NCBI GenBank assembly: GCA_034359265.1
Contig: CP136890.1
Coordinates: 81,121,501-81,185,500 of the forward strand
Source of the DNA: Canna indica
Lineage: Eukaryota; Streptophyta; Magnoliopsida; Zingiberales; Cannaceae
Direction: 5' to 3'
Length of the DNA: 64,000 nt
The translations under genes and the position numbers were made by a program. Positions 24,292 to 36,059 of this stretch are shown piece by piece; position 1 is the first letter of the stretch; each line of letters starts with the position of its first letter. Under the pieces are notes generated by a model. That model was not told the origin of the DNA and did no database searches. It saw only the letters and a list, made by a program, of their open reading frames with translations.

Positions 24292-26712
24292 ATGTCCAAA
24301 CTCCTGCTCCCTCACCTCCACAAGCCCCTTCGACTCCTTCGAAATCCCTACTTCGTCAACCCCCGCTCCCTCAAGCTCGTCAACTCCGTCGTCCGAATCC
24401 TTCTCGCCCGCGACGCCAACCCCCGATGGGAGGAAGACCTCGACGACATCTTCTCCCCCGAGGAGGAAGACATGGCCTCCGTCATCGCCCGCATCCCCGA
24501 CCCCGACGCTGCCCTTGCCTTCTTCGACTGGTCCCGCCGCCGCTTTCACTGGGCCGACCCACCGAACTCCCTCGCCTATTCCGCCCTCCTGCGGCTCCTT
24601 GCCCAGTTCCGGCGTCTTCCCGAGGCCGGGTTTGTGCTCGAAGCGATGAGGAGTGATGGACGGGCGATGACTCGTCAGGCTTCCGGAGCGCTGCTCGCCG
24701 CCTATGCCGATTCTGGTGCTAAGGAGAAGGCTTTGGAGCTCTATGGGGGCATGAAGGATCAAGATGGTTTTTTTCCTCATGTTTCTGACTGCAATTGCTT
24801 GCTCAAGTTGCTGGTCAAGCAGCGACATTTTGAGTTGGCTCGTCAAGTGTACGAAGAAATGGTTAAGAGAGAGAGGGGGGCTGATAACTACAGCACTGGT
24901 ATAATGGTGAAGGGTTGGTGTATGGAAGGGAATATGGACGAAGCCAAGAGGTTGATTGAGGATAGGTGGGGGGTTGGGTGTATTCCAAATGTCGTATTCT
25001 ACAATATGCTTATCGATGGATATTGCAGGAAAGGTGACATCAGGAGAGGATATGCTCTATTCACGGAGATGAAATTGAGAGGATTTTTGCCTACGGTGGT
25101 GTCTTATGGAATCACAATTCACGGTTTATGCACAAAAGGAAACATTGCGGAGATAAATAAGCTGATTTCAGAAATGAAAGAACGTGGATTGCAACCAAAT
25201 GTGCAAATATATAATGATGTGATTGATTCTCGATGTAAGCATGGTTCAGTTGTTGAAGCAAAAGCGGTTCTGAGGCAAATGATTGGAAGTGGCATAAAAC
25301 CTGATATTATCACATATAATATTTTGATATCTGGTTTTTGTCGGAATGGAGAAGTACAAGTAGCTGAGCAACTATTGCAGGAAGCAGTTAGCCAGAGACT
25401 GGAACCAAATAAGTTGAGTTATACACCTATTTTACATGGATATTGTCAAATAGGAGAGATTACTAGTGCATCAAATTTGCTTGCTGAGATGATAGGGAGA
25501 GGTCATAAGCCAGACTTGGTAACTTATGGAGCTCTGATTCATGGGCTTGTCACCATGGGTGACGTGAATGAAGCCTTAGCAATCAAACAGAAAATGATGG
25601 AGAGGGGAGAACTACCAGATGCAACAATTTATAATGTTTTGATCAGTGGCCTTTGCAAGAAAGGTATGTTTCCCTCTGCTAAGAAGCTGCTGACAGAGAT
25701 GCTCGATAAAAATGTTGTTCCGGATGAATTTGTTTATGCCACTATAATTGACGGATTTATCAGAAATGAAGATCTTACTGAGGCAAAAAAGATTTTTGAC
25801 TTCATGAGTCAGAATGGCATTAAGCATGGAATTGTTGGTTATAATGTTATGATCAAAGGCTACTGTAAATTTGGTATGGTTCATGATGTACTTTTATGTA
25901 TGAATAAAATGAAAAGAGATGGTTACCTCCCTGATGAATTTACATACACGACAATTATAAATGGTTATGCTAAGCAATTTGACTTGGATGGGGCTATGAC
26001 AATATTCATTGACATGATGAAGCGGAGATGCAAGCCAAATGTTGTCACATATTCTTCTTTAATTAATGGATATTGCCAAAAAGGAGACATGGATACAGCA
26101 GAAGTTCTTTTCAGATATATGCAGTATAATAAGGTCACCCCTAATGTTGTTACATATAGTATTCTCATAGGAAGTTTTTTCAAATATAACAAATTGGTCA
26201 AAGCTATTTCATACTTTGAGAACATGCTGCAAAATAAGTGCTTACCTAATGATGTTACATTGCACCACCTAATTAAAGGACTAACTGATAGTATTTCCAA
26301 GACTGAGTCAGTAAGTAGCAATAATATTCAACATCAACATGAGCATGCACTTTTTAGTATCTTCAGATATATGGTTCTTGATGGTTGGGATCACAAGATT
26401 GCGGCATATAATGCTATCATATTCTGCCTTTGCAAACATCAAATGCTTAAAAATGCATTGCAGCTGAGAGATAAAATGATCGAAAAAGGTTGTCTTCCTG
26501 ATTACATTACATTTCTCTTTCTTCTCCATGGAGTTTGTGCAGTAGGGAAATCTAAAGATTGGAACAACATTCTTTCTTGTCAGTTTCAGCAGAAAGAACT
26601 TGAGATAGCTCTTAAATATGCAAGACTAATAGACACAATCCTGTATGGAGGAGAAACTTCTGAAGCCTCTTTAATATTGCAGACACAACTTGAAGACAGT
26701 GCACATCACTAG
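24292..26712 (+). CDS. P-class pentatricopeptide repeat protein
   Basis: An intronless 806-residue protein. PPR proteins bind organellar RNA with one 35-residue helical repeat per base, supporting stability, splicing or translation. The N-terminus (MSKLLLPHLHKPLRLLRNPY) is basic and poor in acids, consistent with a mitochondrial or plastid transit peptide. About 18 tandem repeats follow from residue 90 or so, such as VVFYNMLIDGYCRKGDIRRG and ATIYNVLISGLCKKGMFPSA. The last full one is AAYNAIIFCLCKHQMLKNAL. There is no E or DYW editing domain. The start is the ATG at 24292; the frame opens 15 nt earlier without an ATG. The first ~130 codons are extremely GC-rich, the rest AT-rich. It may correspond to Arabidopsis At1g52620, which I could not verify. 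hAT-1 lies 101 bp upstream. Confidence 0.93.
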   Translation: MSKLLLPHLHKPLRLLRNPYFVNPRSLKLVNSVVRILLARDANPRWEEDLDDIFSPEEEDMASVIARIPDPDAALAFFDWSRRRFHWADPPNSLAYSALLRLLAQFRRLPEAGFVLEAMRSDGRAMTRQASGALLAAYADSGAKEKALELYGGMKDQDGFFPHVSDCNCLLKLLVKQRHFELARQVYEEMVKRERGADNYSTGIMVKGWCMEGNMDEAKRLIEDRWGVGCIPNVVFYNMLIDGYCRKGDIRRGYALFTEMKLRGFLPTVVSYGITIHGLCTKGNIAEINKLISEMKERGLQPNVQIYNDVIDSRCKHGSVVEAKAVLRQMIGSGIKPDIITYNILISGFCRNGEVQVAEQLLQEAVSQRLEPNKLSYTPILHGYCQIGEITSASNLLAEMIGRGHKPDLVTYGALIHGLVTMGDVNEALAIKQKMMERGELPDATIYNVLISGLCKKGMFPSAKKLLTEMLDKNVVPDEFVYATIIDGFIRNEDLTEAKKIFDFMSQNGIKHGIVGYNVMIKGYCKFGMVHDVLLCMNKMKRDGYLPDEFTYTTIINGYAKQFDLDGAMTIFIDMMKRRCKPNVVTYSSLINGYCQKGDMDTAEVLFRYMQYNKVTPNVVTYSILIGSFFKYNKLVKAISYFENMLQNKCLPNDVTLHHLIKGLTDSISKTESVSSNNIQHQHEHALFSIFRYMVLDGWDHKIAAYNAIIFCLCKHQMLKNALQLRDKMIEKGCLPDYITFLFLLHGVCAVGKSKDWNNILSCQFQQKELEIALKYARLIDTILYGGETSEASLILQTQLEDSAHH

Positions 26713-26895
26713 AATTGGCTATACTGTTGTATCTGCTAGTATATCAAATCAATCATTGCAGTGGAATTGTTACCAATGAATGACTTTTTTGGACTTTATG
26801 CTTAAATATGTTTGATTTTAGTCAATTAGTTTGGTCATAATGAACTTTCTTGATAAAGGAGTTTGGCATGTGCTTCGGTAAAAGGAACCAGAGAG

Positions 26896-29800
26896 ATGAA
26901 GGGAAGAGCCTTTGTTCCAAATCAGAGAATAGAAGGCTCAGGCTACCATGGTATTGCACGTCCTACTGAAGTAGCCAGTCAACTAGCTGGAGAGGTGGTA
27001 ATGCAGTTTGACCCAAATACCAACAGATTTAAGTTAAGGTAAGCTTTAAGAGTTGTGATATGATTCACTGGACATGTTTCTGTAGTAGTTAATATGTATG
27101 CCATGCGTAAAATAACTTCGTTTGAAGTAACCTTTTGTACTTGCTGTATCTCATAATTGGAAGATCATATCCCATGTACAGAAGCGTATTCAGTTGGATA
27201 TTTAATCCTGCCTACTTGCTGAACTTTTCAATTTGAATTTACCTTAGCTTTCTTATGGCCTCCATGGTTGATATAAGATACTGACCAGCTTCTGCTTTAT
27301 GTAGTTCTGGTCTATTTCAATCTAACACTGCATTATTTAGTTTTGGTTATTCATATGGCAGTGCTTCACTTATACTTGTAATTTCTATTTTAATTAACTA
27401 TTGGTCAACTCTTTTTTCTTTTATTTAGCTGGCTTTCAACTTCAAATGCTATAAAGCGATATTGTACTAATGTATAGCTTTTTCTCTCAATAATTAAATT
27501 TTATGACTTCATTCTTCTATCAATGACCATACATACATCTAAATGATTCTTTAATATTAAAAAGTATCCTTATAGGGAGAATTATAATTTGGGAATAATT
27601 AACAACATTATAATTGATAAAATAAATATATTTTCCAAAAGACAATTCATTATATTATATATAAAAGTCAAATAAATATTATCCATACATAATTCATAAG
27701 CATAAAACATAAGGTAAAAGTCTTAAACTTAAAAAAATTACAATTCTTCTCAACGAGTTTTCATTTGCTGATAACATTGCATAATAGTTTTCATTGTCAA
27801 TACTCAATTGTATTAAAATATTTTTCTCAACAAATGCATGGTGGGAGTTGGTGGGCTGCTTTGCACGACGGGGGTTGAGCACATGGTCTTGGTCATGTGT
27901 GAGTGGGGTTGAGATGCGAGGACAACAATGCGTAGCGGTGTGAGCGTGGGGGTTAACTCATACATTGTCAAGAGAGAGAAAATGAACGAGGAATAGAAAT
28001 AATTAGGAATTGGGTTTAGTAACTTTTAGTTATTAATCTTTGAATTATTTTACAAAATAATACAAATAACTATAGAAAAGAGTTTTTATTTTATTGAGAA
28101 GAGGGGAGAAATTAAATGGATGTGTGGGGGGGGGCAATTTTGCGTTTTCCGGGTGACAAGATAGTTGAATGGGATTATTATGCCAAGAAGTTATTTTTGA
28201 TTTGGTATTAAACTTATATTATATTTGGGTTGCATAATAGATCTTTCCAGGTGATGTTTGTTTGACTTTGAAATCAACCTTATTTCATGCTCTCTCAAAT
28301 TAAGTAAACTTTTGTTGAACATGCTATCAATATTGTTTATCATTTTAGAATTGATAATTGATGACATCCACATTGTACAATGTTTAAAATGAGAAAAAAA
28401 GTTGAAATTATGCCAACTTCTATTAAAATTAGGGTTTATAAAAGTTCGATCGGGTCCTAGTTGGGCCAAATCGAGACACGTTGGCTTGAATAGATGGTCC
28501 TAATATTGGGTACAAAGTATTAAAAGTGTAAGCTTGTGGGAATTGGGTGTCATCTGTTACCTTTGGAGTAAATATCAAGTTGTTCAGTTTCTTCCTCCCT
28601 TAATTCAGGAAATCATTCTTTAGGCTTGTATAGTTTTCTGTTTCAGAGTTTAGCGTTAAGATTAGTGATTTTGATAAGAACCATGTACAGAAAAATATCA
28701 GTTCTTTAATGGTTTCTGATTTTCCATTGAAGTAGGTAACTTTTAGAACGGCCAAATGGTTTGTTTCCGTTAAAATTTTAGCTTCACAATTGATCTCAAA
28801 TTTCATCTTACCATGTGTAGGCTTTAATTTTTCATGTATTTATTCACTTTACTTCCATAGTATTGTCAGGATAAACATGGTTCCATTCAATCAATCAGTA
28901 AGCCATTGATTCAGTTTTTAAGTCTACAATGCTTGAGAAAATTAGGGACTAGACGACTAGTATTTGGAAATTTTGGCCCATACTGCACGGTACGGGCTGA
29001 ACCATACCATCCTATCATGTACAGGAACGGGCACCATCACTGGTACATTCACATTCAATTGTTTTTAAAATTACACTGGTCTTCCCTCTATTTGACACTC
29101 TCCCCTGTAGCTAAGGTGTTAAATGGAGTCCGTTAGTAATGTGATTTCTCTCTTATGCCTCTTGCTGAAAAATCATTAAAATACACATATAAAATAATTG
29201 AATAAATATTTTAAAAATAAAAATTTGAAATGAATTATTTTATTTTAAAAATATTTTAAAAATAAAATTTTTGAGAGAAATAAAAATGACATAGGGGTAT
29301 TTTTGTCATTTAAAATAAGAAAAAACTGCAAATATTTCAAAAATGCCATTAGTAAGCATGTGCAATGCACATGAAAGACACCCCACTAACAATTTTCGTT
29401 AGTAGGGGAGGTATGTGTAATCTTTTACGAAACTCAAGGGGGTTACAAGACAAAGTTACAAATAGAGGGGAGGTCGGTGTAATTTCACTGAACCTCAGGG
29501 AGGCCAGTGTAATTTACCCTTGTTTTTTTGTTTTTCTTCTTCTCTCTCCTTTCTTTTGTTATTACCCATAAGTCCATAACTTTGTGTAGGTTTCAATTTT
29601 TCAAGGATATACTTATTTTACTTTCATAGCATGGTCAGGTTGTGCATGGTTCCACTAAAAAATCAGTGAACCATTACTTAAATCTATAAGATAAGTCTAG
29701 AATGATTGATAAAACTAGGGACCAATATTTGAAGTCTTCGAATTACGTAAAGCTCATGTCTTTTTTCTAATGTGCAAGAAGACAATTTAAAGTAATTTGA

Positions 29801-29906
29801 TTTATATTTGCATAGTTTTGTATGGTAGTTTGATTGTTTTGTTTTTGTTTTTTTTAATTATAAATACAGGATCGACAGGACTCATGCTGGTGTGCTTGAG
29901 GTCTGA
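26896..29906 (+). CDS. Possible 59-residue two-exon product of the broken gene
   Basis: Joining 26896-27038 to 29870-29906 through a GT-AG intron keeps the frame and gives a 59-residue peptide, beginning MKGRAFVPNQ and ending THAGVLEV before TGA. The intron is 2.8 kb and holds repeat sequence. This is either a small gene in its own right or, more likely, the surviving in-frame head of a decayed larger gene. The upstream PPR gene ends only 184 bp before the ATG, so a read-through transcript is also possible. Confidence 0.35.
27039..29869 (+). other. Large intron-like stretch with repeats
   Basis: Between the first two pieces of the broken gene. Mostly AT-rich. 29050-29520 holds an inverted pair of the phrase AAATTACACTGG(T/C)C(T/C)TCCCT: its reverse complement occurs near 29500, and related words (GGTGTAATTTCACTGAACCTC) recur. 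This marks a small inverted-repeat element with an incomplete left side. Nothing else was recognised. Confidence 0.45.
29050..29520. mobile_element. Degenerate inverted-repeat element
   Basis: Left side AAATTACACTGGTCTTCCCTC (from about 29070); right side GAGGCCAGTGTAATTTACCC (about 29500-29518). The ends are complementary for about 20 bp. No duplication was identified and no coding capacity. Confidence 0.45.
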
Positions 29907-30639
29907 GACCTGTCCCAAAACGGATACTTGGAAGTTGGAAACTCGCTAGGGATAATGGCAATTCGAATATTGTCTTTATGTCATGGGCATTCTGAATGAA
30001 GTTCAAATACTTAGCACAAGAAGCTCATATACAAGGATAGCCTGACTTATATTCTGTTCTTGGAAATCAGGTTGGTGGTAGCATAAGTTATATAAGTATA
30101 GTTTTATGCTAGCCTTCAGGCTTGGATCCTGGGATCTCTTCAGTACCTTTGTGTTTATCTCCAGGTACCAATTTCCTAGTTCATGTGAAAGGAGAGAGCT
30201 TAATACAGCTTTTTATTGGGTTTGAATATGATGGAAATGCTACGCTGGTGGTTGGGTTCCCCTTGAACCCTGAAGAAGTTGCTTGTGATCCTCAGATATC
30301 TCAGTGTCTTGTGGTTCTTTACTCAGTTGCCTGATATTGTAAAGAAATTCTACTATCATTTTTTAAGGATAACGAAGGGGGGCACTCCTAAATTTGGACC
30401 ATTAGCAGCCAACCTTGAGCTTTTTCATCAGGTAAGATATCTATTTCCAATTTCTTTACTAAACCATTGGCTGCTAATGATGGAAGTCATGAAACTTCTG
30501 TTTAACAACTAATCTTATCTATCATACAATGTAGTCAAATTACACTGTCTAGGAATAGCTACATAATGAGCAAGTAGACCAACCTTACAATTAAAGGGGA
30601 GCATATTTATGGAAATAGGATTACAAGGAAAGAAAAAGA

Positions 30640-30800
30640 ATCAAACTAGTAACCTTGGAATATCATTGTTGAGAATATCCCCATGCTTCCTGAGATTATT
30701 AACAATGTCGTGATAATTCCAAAACTCTCCTATAGCACCTTCAAATCTTGAAAAATTAACACCAGCTGCTTTAGCTATCTAATGAGCTGCTCTGTTATTT
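30640..30800 (-). pseudogene. Short LINE RNase H tail
   Basis: The minus strand near 30795 reads NRAAH then, after a stop, IAKAAGVNFSRF, matching the end of RVT_3 domains ('N-R-x-A-D/H-x-x-A'). Only a fragment, with stops. Confidence 0.4.
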
Positions 30801-31254
30801 AAGGTATGCTTATTAACTTCTTCGTTCACATATTTTCTCATGATGATATTTCTGGAAAACATTTATATGCATGTCTTATTTTCTTGTGTTGTTGTACTAT
30901 TCTTTTTGCTTTTCTATCAGATATGAGTCTTTTAAGTGAGCAAAAAAAGAGATTGACAATATTGGAGGCTTCTAATGTCCTAACCATTATATTGAAGAAA
31001 TTTTAGGTGATTACTCTTAAACAATGTACTGTCTACCTAGTGTTGTGAAGGCGCTTACCTAGCCGCAGCTATCCGTTAAGATGAGGTGCTTGAGAGCAAT
31101 AATGCCTTTTAGCCATGGTCGTAAATATCGTATCGCACCAACCAGTATTTACTGTTTTGTCATGTGTAAGATTCGAGATTGGTTTTAGGTGGTACATGTA
31201 AAATACCATCCGTATTGAGTGTACTGACACTACTACATTTTGGCTCCGTGGCCA

Positions 31255-31560
31255 CGCCACTTTTGGGAACGGTTGAAAAAGTGTTATCATATATTACTTA
31301 TAGGAACGGTTTTGAAAACTGTTCCCATAGTATATTGGCTAAGGGAACGCAATAAAAAACCGTTCCCATAGCCAATATATGAGAATGGTTTTCAAAACTG
31401 TTCCCTTAGCTCTTATACTATGGGAAAAAAAGGAACCGTTCCCGTTGCCAATTTATGGGAACGGTTTCCGAAACTATTCCCATAGCCTAATATACTATGG
31501 GAACAGAATTAAACCGTTCATGTACCCCAACCGTTCCTATACTCAAAGTACCCCGCTATT
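31255..31560. repeat. CACTA left subterminal repeats
   Basis: At least eight copies of (G)GGAACGG(T/A)TT or its complement AAACCGTTCCC at about 20-50 bp spacing, often as inverted pairs. In En/Spm the 12-bp subterminal motifs bind TnpA; the same role is inferred here. Confidence 0.75.
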
Positions 31561-32810
31561 TTTTTGCAGCCAATAAAAAATCCCGCCTGCCCGACTCTTT
31601 CTTTTTTCCCTCTGCCCGCGATAAAACCCTCCCAAAAACCATCGTCATCTCCATCGCCTGACTCAAAACAGTGTCGCATAACTCTCCTCATCATCTCCAC
31701 CGCCCTTTCTGAGGAACCCTTGGCCATCCCTTTCTCCGCCTACCCTCAAACCCTCGGCCGTCCTCACCGAAGAAGAGCTCGACGTGATCCGAACCCTCTG
31801 CGACGCCTCTATGGCGATCCAAACGGTGATCCCCTCAAACGCCTCTACGATGTGACGACACCGCCGTCCGCCTCGTGACATCGCGATCCAAATCCAGGTT
31901 CGTCTCTCCCTCCCCAAGTTCGTCGGCATCTAACTTATTGAAATTAACTATTGTGATGTCAATCGTGGGTGCATAGATGAATAAAGAGGAATTGTTGCAG
32001 AGTTAGGAGGTTTTGAATTCAAGTTGTTATCATCAAAGTCAAAGTTGCACAATTCATCTGAAGATTGAATTAATTTCCCATATAATAACAATAATGAAGA
32101 TCAATTCCAGTACACATGTTTATATATCTAAGGATTGATGTTTCAAGAACAGTAGAATAAATATCGGGTTGATATTGGTGTTTACAGTACCAATCAGTAT
32201 CATTGGTTTTTTTAGATTTTTTAAAACTAGCTAGATTTGATTTATGCCATTACATTTCCTTTCTCTTAGGTTTTAATCAGGTTATGTATCATTTAACCTT
32301 TGAAAAACATTATCAATGATTGGAGAGAGATCTTATAGATCAGGTACACATGCAAGCTGGCATAGAATTTAGTTCAGTATATATATACTAGTTAGACATA
32401 AAGAGTAATTTTTTGGGGAGCTTTACTGATATGCAGGATTTAAGTAGCTTTACTGATCTTATCGTGATGTTATGGTTTCTTATACCTCTAATTATTACTA
32501 ACTCGAATCCCAATCAAGTTGATGAAGACTCCTACATGAAATTCGAAGTCAGACTTAAAATCATAGGACAATCACATTCACTTTGGTTTTTCTCATACTT
32601 TGTTCTAAGTGTTTGGAAATAAGCACTTTGTTCTACATGTTTTTCTCATAATTACCGTTAAATTTAATTAATGTTGAGTTCAAGATGATCACTTACTTAA
32701 AAGATGATCATATTTGTTGCACTATTTTGGAGTTGCATGTATAACTCATCAAGTTGGTGGTGTCGTTTCTTACCTTTTGCATTTTTTATTTCTGTAGTTA
32801 AGTAAAATCA
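31561..32810 (+). other. CACTA leader region
   Basis: A C-rich stretch at 31590-31880 resembles a promoter/leader and is followed by AT-rich sequence up to the TNP2 start. Splice-like CAG|G and GTAAG words exist, but I could not fix a first exon. Confidence 0.35.
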
Positions 32811-35775
32811 ATGGATAAAGAATGGGTTCAAATGCCGAGATATAGTGCAGAGTATATCAATGGTGTCCAATGTTTCCTAGATTTTGCTTATAATAAAGGA
32901 AGGCCTCAGGGAGGAGAGATTTTATGCCCTTGTGCTTAATGTGGTAATGGTCGTTGGTTGACAAAAGATGTAGTCTTTGAACATTTAATAGACTATGGAT
33001 TTCTAAAAGGCTATACTGATTGGGTAAACCATGGTAAGGAGTTAACAATGCCCACAAAGGAGGATGATGACATCGATGATGGAGAGAATTGCATGGATGA
33101 TATGGATGGATTGTTGCATGATAGATTTAGAGAAGTGGCAGAAGAAGATGGAGTTACAGAGGGTCCTAATGAAGATGCCAAAAAGTTTTATAATTTATTA
33201 GAGGAGGTAAACAAGGAATTGTACTCCGGTTGTAAAAATTTCGCTACCTTGTCCTTCACCATTCAGTTATATTTGATGAAGTGTCTCTTTGGCCGGAGTA
33301 ATGTGTCATTCAATGCACTCTTAGAGCTACTAAAAGAAGCTATGCCAGATTTGAACATCCCCCAATCTTTTAATAAAACAAGAGCCATGATAAGGGTCTT
33401 GAGCCTTGATTATAAAAAGATTGATGCTTGTCCCAATAATTGTATGTTATATTGGAAAGAGCATGCGAAAGACAAGTCTTGTCATCTTTGCGGTGCTTCA
33501 CGGTGGGTTGAGAATTCTCAGGCAGAGAATGAGCTAGAAAATCCCAAGCAAGGCCACAAAGTAGCGACTAAAGTTTTAAGACACTTTCCGTTAATTCCTA
33601 GACTTCAAAGGTTGTTCATGTGTGAGAGGACTACAAATTTAACGAGGAGGCATGAGGAAGAACGAATAAGAGATGGAAAGTTAAGGAATCTTGCTGAAGG
33701 CAGAGCATGGAAGAACTTCGATGAGTGTTATTCTGATTTTGCTAGTGACCCACGCAACATAAGACTTGGGTTGACTAGCGATGGATTCAATCCATATAGG
33801 ACCATGAGTATTTCTTATAGTATATGACTAGTAATACTTATGCCATACAACCTTTCACCATGGTTATGTATGAAGTCAGAGTATTTTATGTTGTCCTTAA
33901 TTATCCCTGGACCACACTCTCCTGGGACTGATATTGATGTGTACTTGCAACCATTGGTTGAAGTGTTAGAAAATTGTGTGGGAGCTGGGAGTAGACACAT
34001 ATGATGCTTCAGAGAATCAAACTTTTAAGTTGCCAGCCGCCCTTTTATGGACTATTAGCGACTTTCCTGGATATGCTATGTTGAGTGGTTGGAGCACAAA
34101 GGGAAAATTAAGATGTCCATCTTGTAATTATAACACTAATTCGGCTTACTTGAAGTATAGTCGAAAGATGTGTTATATGGATCATCGTGTTTTCTTGCCG
34201 ATGAGTCATGATTATAGAAGAAACACACGGGATTTCAATGGAAAAGAACATAGGCTTGCTCCTAATTTGTTAGAAGGGACAAAGATCTTGGACTTGTTGC
34301 GAGACTTTGTCAATTCATTTGGGAAGATGCAAAAGAAAAGCATTGATGGTCCTTGGAAGAAGAAGTCCATTTTTTTTGAATTGTCATATTGGAAGCATAA
34401 TAGACTATGACATAATCTTGACGTCATGCATATTGAAAAGAACATATTTGACAATGTGATAGGGACTTTGTTGGACATAACGGGGAAGACAAAAATCATG
34501 TTAATGCCCGTTTAGATTTGCAAGAGCTTGGAATTAGAAAGAAACTTCATCCGAAACCAGTGGATCAAGGCAAGAAAGTAAAGTATGCAAAAGCATGCTT
34601 TAACATGAACAAAAATGAGAAGTCTATTTTCTGTAGCGTTCTCAAGGAAGCAAAATTACCCGATGGTTGTGCAACAAATATTTCAAGATGTGTTCACCAA
34701 GATGGCTTGAAAGTATCAGGGTACAAGAGTCATGATGCTCATTTCATGCTACACTACTTGCCCCCAGTAGCAATGATTAGCACACTTCCTCACCAAGTGG
34801 CCTATCCTCTGATATGTCTATGTTCTTTTTTTCGTTTCATATGTCAAAGAGTTATTGATGTGAATGATTTAGAGACCTTGGAATTTGAGATTGTTGAAAC
34901 ACTTTGCCAATTAGAGAGGATTTTTCCTTCTTCATTTTTTGATGTAATGCTTCATTTGCCTATTCACCTACCAAATGAGATAAGATTAGGTGGTCCCGTT
35001 CATTCTCGGTGGATGTATTCACCAGAAAGAGAGTTGGGAAAGCTGAAGGCTTACGTGCGCAATAAAGCTTGTCCTGAAGGTTCAATAGCTGAGAGTTACT
35101 TGGTTGAGGAATGCTTGACATTTTGCTCAAATTATATGAACTCTAATGTGGAGACACGGTGGAATAGAGTGACAAGAAATGCTGATACATGTGAGTCTTT
35201 TGATGCTGAGCTTTCTAGCTTTTTTTTACCCATGGGTCGTCCTATAGGAGGGTCAATCACTCAAAGCTTTGCTAGTAGTAAGGATCAAAATCCGATGACG
35301 AATGCAGTTACTTATTATGGTGCAATTAATGAAATAATTGAGCTAGACTATTATGGTAATTTCAAGTTTGTCTTGTTTAGATGTGATTGGTTTGAAGTAG
35401 AATCAAAAAAGTATGGGTTGACTTGTGTTCACTTCAATAAAAATGTTATTTGGATGATCCATTTGTGCTCGTTTCTCAAGTCCAACAGTGCTTTTATGTT
35501 CGCGATCCCTCTAATGACAATAGATATTATGTTATGAAAACTCTTCGTAGAGAGATTTCTAATGTGAATGACCAATCATATTGTGCCGAAGAAACATATA
35601 ATATTGAGTCATTTGAACCAGCAACTAATTTGTGCCTGATGATGAAATTGATGTTGAATGGGCAAGGGACGACATAGAGCCCACAATTGTTGAAAATTTT
35701 TCAGTTGTTTCAAATGAAATAGAGTCTGAAGAAGAGTCCGACTTTGATGACACACTCTGGGACTACTTTGATTGA
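32811..35775 (+). pseudogene. CACTA TNP2-type transposase (Transposase_21), degenerate
   Basis: From the ATG at 32811: MDKEWVQMPRYSAEYINGV (Transpos_assoc domain), an in-frame TAA at 32937 within the CPCA-x-CGNGRW zinc-like motif, then the Transposase_21 body: LYLMKCLFGRSNVSFNALLE, CPNNCMLYWKEHAKDKSC, NPYRTMS, a stop, LMPYNLSPWLCMK, IPGPHSPGTDIDVYLQPLVE, then in another frame LWTISDFPGYAMLSGWSTKG and CYMDHRVFLP. After further shifts it shows DUF4218 (HLPNEIRLGGPVHSRWMYS) and DUF4216 (FVLFRCDWFEVESKKYGLT). It ends in an acidic tail at 35775. At least three stops or frameshifts, so it cannot drive transposition. Confidence 0.88.
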
Positions 35776-36059
35776 TATTCCTGTATTTTCGCATTTTCAT
35801 ATATTAATGGGCTGTTATTCTTGTGTTGAAGAAACATACAATTATGAAGTTTGGAGCTATATATTCATGGACTTTTGTTCATATACATGCATTTCAGTAT
35901 GTTTGTTTTTTGTTCATATACATGCATTTCTTTGTTCATAACTCTAATGAGCTATGCTTTCATGCTATTGACGGGAACAATTAGTGATATCAATATTTTT
36001 GAGATAAATTATTATTCATATCTGGAACAAGAAAATTATTTGTAAGGTTCAAGCTAGAA

